Assembly: GCA_944474755.1 (NCBI GenBank)
Contig: OX104124.1
Coordinates: 6,102,437-6,166,436 of the forward strand
Direction: 5' to 3'
Source of the DNA: Limnoperna fortunei
Lineage: Eukaryota; Mollusca; Bivalvia; Mytilida; Modiolidae
DNA: 64,000 nt
Both the position numbers and the translations under genes were made by a program. The notes under the pieces were generated by a model. It did no database searches and was not told the DNA's origin. It saw only the letters and a program-made list of their open reading frames with translations. Shown here one piece after another: positions 57,119 through 64,000 of the stretch; the first letter of the stretch is position 1, and each line of letters begins with the position of its first letter.

Positions 57119-59308
57119 TTAAAGTTCCTTTCTTCCTTCGGTAGAAAAAATCATGTTTTCCACATCAAGCGACATTTTTTACACCGCAGCGTAAAAAAAA
57201 ATGTTTTTTTTCTATATAAAAGTACATAACTGCACAAAATATACGTGAAACGTAGCAGAAAACCATGCAAAAATGACTTGTCACATCCTAGTATCGAACT
57301 CAGGATGTCAGTATTGCCAGCTCAGCGCTCTATCCACTGCGCCACGGAAGCTTGTTGATGACATATCAAATTTTGACGTATATATACCTTCTATGTGTTT
57401 TCTACATTTAAAATACAAAGACATTTTATATTGTTTTCGTGTATTTACAAATGAAATAAATAAGAAAGACAGAAAATTCTTTGATTTTTATTTATGAAAT
57501 ACATATAGAACGCTTTGATCTGAGTGGGCAGCGTCTGATGTCACGTGACCAGGCTATTATATTATCGTGGACTTAGTTTTAATCAAGTCACTTGGGGGGC
57601 TGACATTGGACAGTTAACATGGATATATTACATATGATCGCGATATACATATAAGTATCATCAAAATTACGTTTCGCGACGTCAACAGTGATGCTATTTT
57701 GACAGTTTAATTCAAAGGAATGTTACTTTCAATTCATTGTAATAGGGAAACCGTTTCTTTGTTCGGTAAAATACAGCAGTCGTGCATACCGGACGACACT
57801 CGATGTCATTTCAAAATAAATGCTCAAGTAGAAAAAATGTTTGTTTCAGCTAGAACAACTCATGAAGACATAATTCAGATGTATATTTTAAGGATTTATC
57901 AATGCACAAACATTCAACCGCCGAAATCTAGGGGGTACCGATTGGGTCTCGACATTTGATTTTTTCTGCCGATTTTCGATTTTGTTGACATTTATGCACA
58001 TCCGAGATACTTGGTTGGGGTAAAATCGACATTCTAAATCGATTGGCGCCATTTTCGAAAGGCTAGGATTTATGGTTTTTCTGAAAATCGCGATTTTTGC
58101 ATAAAAAACCTATCTTTAACTTTCATGACCTGGAAATTTTTTTATCGTTCGTCAGAATGATTTCTACTGTAGCGACAATTCAAGGACATCGATCCTCGAA
58201 CTATTTGGCGTCCATTTTGTTTCACCATTCTCTGTGGTCTAGGATGAAATCTGCACACTACATTCTGATGGGGTACCTTAGAAACACCCCCCCCCCCCCT
58301 TTTATTTTTGCAGGCTGGCGGAATACCCTAAAATTCCCCATGTTTTTGCCCATGCCTGGCACCAAATTGTATTGCGACATGTAGCAAGCTAAAAAAACAA
58401 AGCGAATCCAAAGGTACAAAAATTCACATGTCGCTGTACTGAAACCCAGGTGACCTTGACCTTTGACCTTGTGACCTTGGGCAAGGTCAAGGTGAAAGTG
58501 GACATTTTACCTATAACAAGTTATTGCCTATCTTTTACCGTTTCAAGGGAATAGCGATGGCGAGACAATGTCAAAATTTCAAACGTGACCTTGACCTTTG
58601 ACCTTGTGTCCATTTTCAAGGTCAAGGTCAATGATGACAAATGATATAAGGTTTCATGTATATATCTGTTATAGTTACTGAGATATAGTGATCTAATGTA
58701 ACTCACAATGCATATTATTGGTCTAAGGGGAGACAACTCTTATAAAATGTCAAATAAAAAAAGTGACGATTCAAGATCTTAATATGATACACATTTTGGT
58801 AAAGGTTTCAGTTCTCTATCTATTATAGTAAAGGAGGAGATCTGCACACAACAAAGGGTCAAAAATTAGAACATGACCTTGACCTTTGACCTTGTGACCT
58901 TTTTCAAGGTCAAGGTCAATGATGACCAACTGTGAAATATCTAGTCTTTATTACCTCTGGTTCATGAGTTACTCTGGTCAAAAATGTACTTGCAATAAAT
59001 AAGGGGAAATAACTCCTATAAGAAGGTGAAAATTTCTTTAATGCGATATGTTATAAAGTGTCGCAATCCTTCGCTGAACATTTTGGAACAACTTTTATTG
59101 CGATATCTTTTACAGTTTCAAAGTTAATCTGCGCACAAGCTTTTTTATGACAGGGGAAATAACTCCGTAAAGAAAAAGTGTTCGGTGTGACAGGGTCAAC
59201 TGCGAAAGCGTAATGTCTCATACATTCATAGTACAAAATGTCTTTACGACATGTCGCGAAACAAAATTTATAATAAGGAAAAAAAGTTGGCGGAAAAAAA
59301 ATAAGAAT
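57119..59308. repeat. Array monomer L5
   Basis: Junction hairpin TTTCTTCCTTCGGTAGAAA (one arm base changed compared with L2). Class b tRNA-like segment at 57289-57348. Poly-C run of about 13 at 58287. The pair L5+S7 repeats as L6+S8 3,764-3,767 bp downstream. Confidence 0.9.
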
Positions 59309-60773
59309 AAATATAGGTTCAATCGTTCTAAAGAACGATTAATAGGTTTTCCACTTCAAAAGAAGACCTTAAATAAATTACCTTGAAACCAAAAAGCTAA
59401 GAAACATACGTAATTTGTCTATAGCAATTAATAAGAACAAAAATTATTAAAGAACTATTTAGATATCTTTAAAAATAAGAAAGGTCATTAAATAGGACGT
59501 AAGAAAACTGGAATGACCTTGACAACTGATCTTTTAATCTACGTAAATATTACTTATAGGCAATAGCATTAAAAGAATAAGCCATTCAAAATACATAGTA
59601 CCATGAAAAACATTTATAAAGGACTTTGACCTTGACTTTTACAGCATGACCTTGACCATGCTGAAGGTCAACAGTGATCAACATTGAAAATTTTATGCCA
59701 ATATCTCTTAAAGTCATTGAGATATGACTACTTATAATATATACAAAAAAATTAGAAAATGACCTTGACCTTTGACCTTGTATTTGTGATCAAGGTCAAG
59801 TGTCCCAATGGTCTATAGTAAAGACCCCATGCCTCTACTATCAATAGTTGATAAGCAATTAATGAAAAACTATTTATCAATGGTTGTAATGGGAGATAAC
59901 TCCTATAAGATGAAGCCGGATCCTTTCCTTCCAAATAGAAAAAAGTTGCGCCTTTATGAGGCCAACATTTTTTCCATTTAAACTTATTGCCTATATTTTA
60001 CCGTTTTAAAGGAATAGCGATGACAAGACAATGCAAAAATTTCAAACGTGACCTTGACCTTTGACCTTGAGTCCATTTTCAAGGTCAAGGTAAATGATGA
60101 CTAATGATATAAGGTTTCATATAAATATCTGTTATAGTTACTGAGATAAAGTGATATAATGCAATTCACAATATATTTTAGTGGTCTAGGGGAGATAACT
60201 CTTATAAAAATGTCAAATAAAAAAAGTGACGATTCAAGATCTTAATATGATACACATTTTGGTAAAGGTTTCAGTTCTCTATCTATTATAGTAAAGGAGG
60301 AGATCTGTACACAACGCAATATCAAAAATTAGAATGTAACCTTGACCTTTGACCTTGTGACCTTTTTCAAGGTCAAGGTCAATGATGACCAAATGTGAAA
60401 TATCTAGTCTCTATCATCTCTGGTTCATGAGTTACTATGGTAAAAAATGTACTTGCAATAAATAAGGGGAAATAACTCCTATAAGAAGGTGAAAATTTCT
60501 TTAATGCGATATGTTATAAAGTGTCGCAATCCTTCGCTGAACATTTTGGAACAACTTTTATTGCGATATCTTTTACAGTTTCAAAGTTAATCTGCACACA
60601 AGCTTTTTTATGACAGGGGAAATAACTCCGTAAAAAATAAGCGTTCGGTCTGCCAGGGTCAACTGCGAAAGCGTAATGTTTCATACATCCATAGTACAAA
60701 ATATCTTTACGACATGTCGCGAAACAAAATTTATAATGGGAAAAGAAAACTTGGCGGAAAAAAAAGAATAATA
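59309..60773. repeat. Array monomer S7
   Basis: S3-like variant (GTGATCAAGGTCAAGTGTCC at 59786) that begins right after L5 without a hairpin cluster. AATCGTTC junction hairpin at about 59328. Confidence 0.88.
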
Positions 60774-60884
60774 ATAAACAGACGAATTACAAGAAGGTTT
60801 TCCACTGGAAAGTGGAAAACCTTAATAATAAGAAACAGACTAATAACAGTAAGTCTTTCCACTGGAAAGTGGAAAGCCTTAATA
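60774..60884. repeat. Hairpin mini-array h5, two units
   Basis: Unit 1 is the AAGGTTTTCCACT/AGTGGAAAACCTT form with both arms changed; unit 2 is the AAGTCTTTCCACT form. It lies between S7 and L6. Confidence 0.93.
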
Positions 60885-63072
60885 ATTAAAGTTCCTTTCT
60901 TCCTTCGGTAGAAAAAATCATGTTTTCCACATCAAGCGACATTTTTTACACCGCAGCGTAAAAAAAAATGTTTTTTTTCTATATAAAAGTACATAACTGC
61001 ACAAAATATACGTGAAACGTAGCAGAAAACCATGCAAAAATGACTTGTCACATCCTAGTATCGAACTCAGGATGTCAGTATTGCCAGCTCAGCGCTCTAT
61101 CCACTGCGCCACGGAAGCTTGTTGATGACATATCAAATTTTGACGTATATATACCTTCTATGTGTTTTCTACATTTAAAATACAAAGACATTTTATATTG
61201 TTTTCGTGTATTTACAAATGAAATAAATAAGAAAGACAGAAAATTCTTTGATTTTTATTTATGAAATACATATAGAACGCTTTGATCTGAGTGGGCAGCG
61301 TCTGATGTCACGTGACCAGGCTATTATATTATCGTGGACTTAGTTTTAATCAAGTCACTTGGGGGGCTGACATTGGACAGTTAACATGGATATATTACAT
61401 ATGATCGCGATATACATATAAGTATCATCAAAATTACGTTTCGCGACGTCAACAGTGATGCTATTTTGACAGTTTAATTCAAAGGAATGTTACTTTCAAT
61501 TCATTGTAATAGGGAAACCGTTTCTTTGTTCGGTAAAATACAGCAGTCGTGCATACCGGACGACACTCGATGTCATTTCAAAATAAATGCTCAAGTAGAA
61601 AAAATGTTTGTTTCAGCTAGAACAACTCATGAAGACATAATTCAGATGTATATTTTAAGGATTTATCAATGCACAAACATTCAACCGCTGAAATCTAGGG
61701 GGTACCGATTGGGTCTCGACATTTGATTTTTTCTGCCGATTTTCGATTTTGTTGACATTTATGCACATCCGAGATACTTGGTTGGGGTAAAATCGACATT
61801 CTAAATCGATTGGCGCCATTTTCGAAAGGCTAGGATTTATGGTTTTTCTGAAAATCGCGATTTTTGCATAAAAAACCTATCTTTAACTTTCATGACCTGG
61901 AAATTTTTTTATCGTTCGTCAGAATGATTTCTACTGTAGCGACAATTCAAGGACATCGATCCCCGAACTATTTGGCGTCCATTTTGTTTCACCATTCTCT
62001 GTGGTCTAGGATGAAATCTGCACACTACATTCTGATGGGGTACCTTAGAAACACCCCCCCCCCTTTTATTTTTGCAGGCTGGCGGAATACCCTAAAATTC
62101 CCCATGTTTTTGCCCATGCCTGGCACCAAATTGTATTGCGACATGTAGCAAGCTAAAAAAACAAAGCGAATCCAAAGGTACAAAAATTCACATGTCGCTG
62201 TACTGAAACCCAGGTGACCTTGACCTTTGACCTTGTGACCTTGGGCAAGGTCAAGGTGAAAGTGGACATTTTACCTATAACAAGTTATTGCCTATCTTTT
62301 ACCGTTTCAAGGGAATAGCGATGGCGAGACAATGTCAAAATTTCAAACGTGACCTTGACCTTTGACCTTGTGTCCATTTTCAAGGTCAAGGTCAATGATG
62401 ACAAATGATATAAGGTTTCATGTATATATCTGTTATAGTTACTGAGATATAGTGATCTAATGTAACTCACAATGCATATTATTGGTCTAAGGGGAGACAA
62501 CTCTTATAAAATGTCAAATAAAAAAAGTGACGATTCAAGATCTTAATATGATACACATTTTGGTAAAGGTTTCAGTTCTCTATCTATTATAGTAAAGGAG
62601 GAGATCTGCACACAACAAAGGGTCAAAAATTAGAACATGACCTTGACCTTTGACCTTGTGACCTTTTTCAAGGTCAAGGTCAATGATGACCAACTGTGAA
62701 ATATCTAGTCTTTATTACCTCTGGTTCATGAGTTACTCTGGTCAAAAATGTACTTGCAATAAATAAGGGGAAATAACTCCTATAAGAAGGTGAAAATTTC
62801 TTTAATGCGATATGTTATAAAGTGTCGCAATCCTTCGCTGAACATTTTGGAACAACTTTTATTGCGATATCTTTTACAGTTTCAAAGTTAATCTGCGCAC
62901 AAGCTTTTTTATGACAGGGGAAATAACTCCGTAAAGAAAAAGTGTTCGGTGTGACAGGGTCAACTGCGAAAGCGTAATGTCTCATACATTCATAGTACAA
63001 AATGTCTTTACGACATGTCGCGAAACAAAATTTATAATAAGGAAAAAAAGTTGGCGGAAAAAAAATAAGAAT
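60885..63072. repeat. Array monomer L6
   Basis: Near-identical to L5. Class b tRNA-like segment at 61055-61113, and a shorter poly-C run at about 62054. Confidence 0.9.
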
Positions 63073-64000
63073 AAATATAGGTTCAATCGTTCTAAAGAAC
63101 GATTAATAGGTTTTCCACTTCAAAAGAAGACCTTAAATAAATTACCTTGAAACCAAAAAGCTAAGAAACATACGTAATTTGTCTATAGCAATTAATAAGA
63201 ACAAAAATTATTAAAGAACTATTTAGATATCTTTAAAAATAAGAAAGGTCATTAAATAGGACGTAAGAAAACTGGAATGACCTTGACAACTGATCTTTTA
63301 ATCTACGTAAATATTACTTATAGGCAATAGCATTAAAAGAATAAGCCATTCAAAATACATAGTACCATGAAAAACATTTATAAAGGACTTTGACCTTGAC
63401 TTTTACAGCATGACCTTGACCATGCTGAAGGTCAACAGTGATCAACATTGAAAATTTTATGCCAATATCTCTTAAAGTCATTGAGATATGACTACTTATA
63501 ATATATACAAAAAAATTAGAAAATGACCTTGACCTTTGACCTTGTATTTGTGATCAAGGTCAAGTGTCCCAATGGTCTATAGTAAAGACCCCATGCCTCT
63601 ACTATCAATAGTTGATAAGCAATTAATGAAAAACTATTTATCAATGGTTGTAATGGGAGATAACTCCTATAAGATGAAGCCGGATCCTTTCCTTCCAAAT
63701 AGAAAAAAGTTGCGCCTTTATGAGGCCAACATTTTTTCCATTTAAACTTATTGCCTATATTTTACCGTTTTAAAGGAATAGCGATGACAAGACAATGCAA
63801 AAATTTCAAACGTGACCTTGACCTTTGACCTTGAGTCCATTTTCAAGGTCAAGGTAAATGATGACTAATGATATAAGGTTTCATATAAATATCTGTTATA
63901 GTTACTGAGATAAAGTGATATAATGCAATTCACAATATATTTTAGTGGTCTAGGGGAGATAACTCTTATAAAAATGTCAAATAAAAAAAGTGACGATTCA
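63073..64000. repeat. Array monomer S8 (cut by window end)
   Basis: Near-identical to S7 as far as it goes. The array continues beyond the window. Confidence 0.88.

Larger units (their letters stand above)
38980..64000. repeat. Mosaic higher-order tandem array (about 25 kb, runs off the window)
   Basis: It begins 122 bp after exon E and continues to the last base. Anchor TTTCAAACGTGACCTTGACC occurs 14 times (40392, 41851, 43303, 45606, 48005, 49478, 50938, 53328, 54798, 56269, 58578, 60040, 62341, 63802) with spacing of either about 1,460 or about 2,300-2,400 bp. This defines S and L monomers with a common 3' part of about 0.8 kb, ending TTGGCGGAAAA plus (AAT)n. L monomers have a 5' part of about 1.35 kb and S monomers one of about 0.65 kb. 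Inside each monomer, GGGG(A)(A/G)ATAACTC and GACCTTGACC phrases recur at about 150-300 bp, which suggests an older, smaller founding repeat. I see no exon in it. Confidence 0.95.

Noticed and set aside
44038..60884. CRISPR-like look of the regularly spaced hairpin units
   Set aside because: The organism is a eukaryote, the spacers are repeats as well (AAT-rich, not unique), and there are no cas genes.
39162..61113. Functional tRNA genes on the minus strand
   Set aside because: A and B boxes are present, but the acceptor and T stems do not pair properly. They are tRNA-like (SINE-head) sequences.
40866..63698. Many conserved minus-strand open frames of 60-190 codons in the array (for example those containing 'RHYAFAVDP' or 'YLSNYNRYI')
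   Set aside because: They recur because the DNA is repeated. They start and stop at varying points, have no domain, and split differently between monomers. The DNA palindromes and half-sites explain the conserved letters.
38980..64000. Canonical Helitron ends in the array
   Set aside because: Hairpins are present, but no CTRR-type terminus follows them at the expected distance in either orientation and no Rep/helicase is encoded. A HINE-type relation is left as a hypothesis only.

Overview
The window is an intron-rich, AT-rich, repeat-dense animal nuclear sequence with one recognisable protein-coding gene on the + strand. Repeat style points to a bivalve mollusc, probably a mussel (Mytilidae): tRNA-derived SINEs whose 3' tail is the molluscan-type 'ATATAGCTGAAAAATTGCTG...', several interspersed repeats I associate with Mytilus, non-LTR and Tc1 relics, and many satellites. 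The species assignment is inference.

Layout. Positions 1-28.5 kb hold no exon I can assign, apart from an open stretch at the left edge. They hold two non-LTR retrotransposon relics in opposite orientation (2.2-4.7 kb), SINE copies (6.7, 11.2, 21.3, 22.5, 24.0 kb), a decayed histone-H1-like tail (10.3-10.5 kb), degenerate satellites (7.7-9.9 kb, 14.6-15.2 kb), an array of perfect 20-bp palindromes (14.2-14.5 kb), fold-back elements (12.7, 16.1, 24.3 kb), two short elements with 5-bp target duplications (23.0, 27.1 kb), and a Tc1-type transposase pseudogene running into a 200-N assembly gap (25.6-26.7 kb).

28.5-38.9 kb carries five consecutive exons of the C-terminal part of a VPS13-family bridge-like lipid transfer protein, best matched to VPS13B. 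Every junction has GT/AG ends. All four introns between visible exons are phase 1, and the joined frame stays open. The 5' exons (most of a roughly 4,000-residue protein) and the last C-terminal exon(s) are not visible. The introns hold SINEs, a 146-bp satellite in two places, and a nine-copy 80-bp minisatellite made from the 3' end of one exon plus its splice donor.

38.98 kb to the end is about 25 kb of a mosaic higher-order tandem array, apparently inside the next VPS13B intron. It has two monomer types that share a 3' half: L (about 2.2 kb, with a tRNA-like segment and a poly-C run) and S (about 1.46 kb), in the order L S S h L h L S S h L S S h L S h L S(partial). 'h' is a cluster of about 57-bp hairpin units. 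Each monomer starts with a hairpin whose sequence differs between monomers, and carries several palindromic clusters of TGACCTTGACC motifs, which are nuclear-receptor-type half-sites. Some copies look nearly identical, so expansion is recent. Short open frames inside the array recur because the DNA recurs, and I do not regard them as genes.
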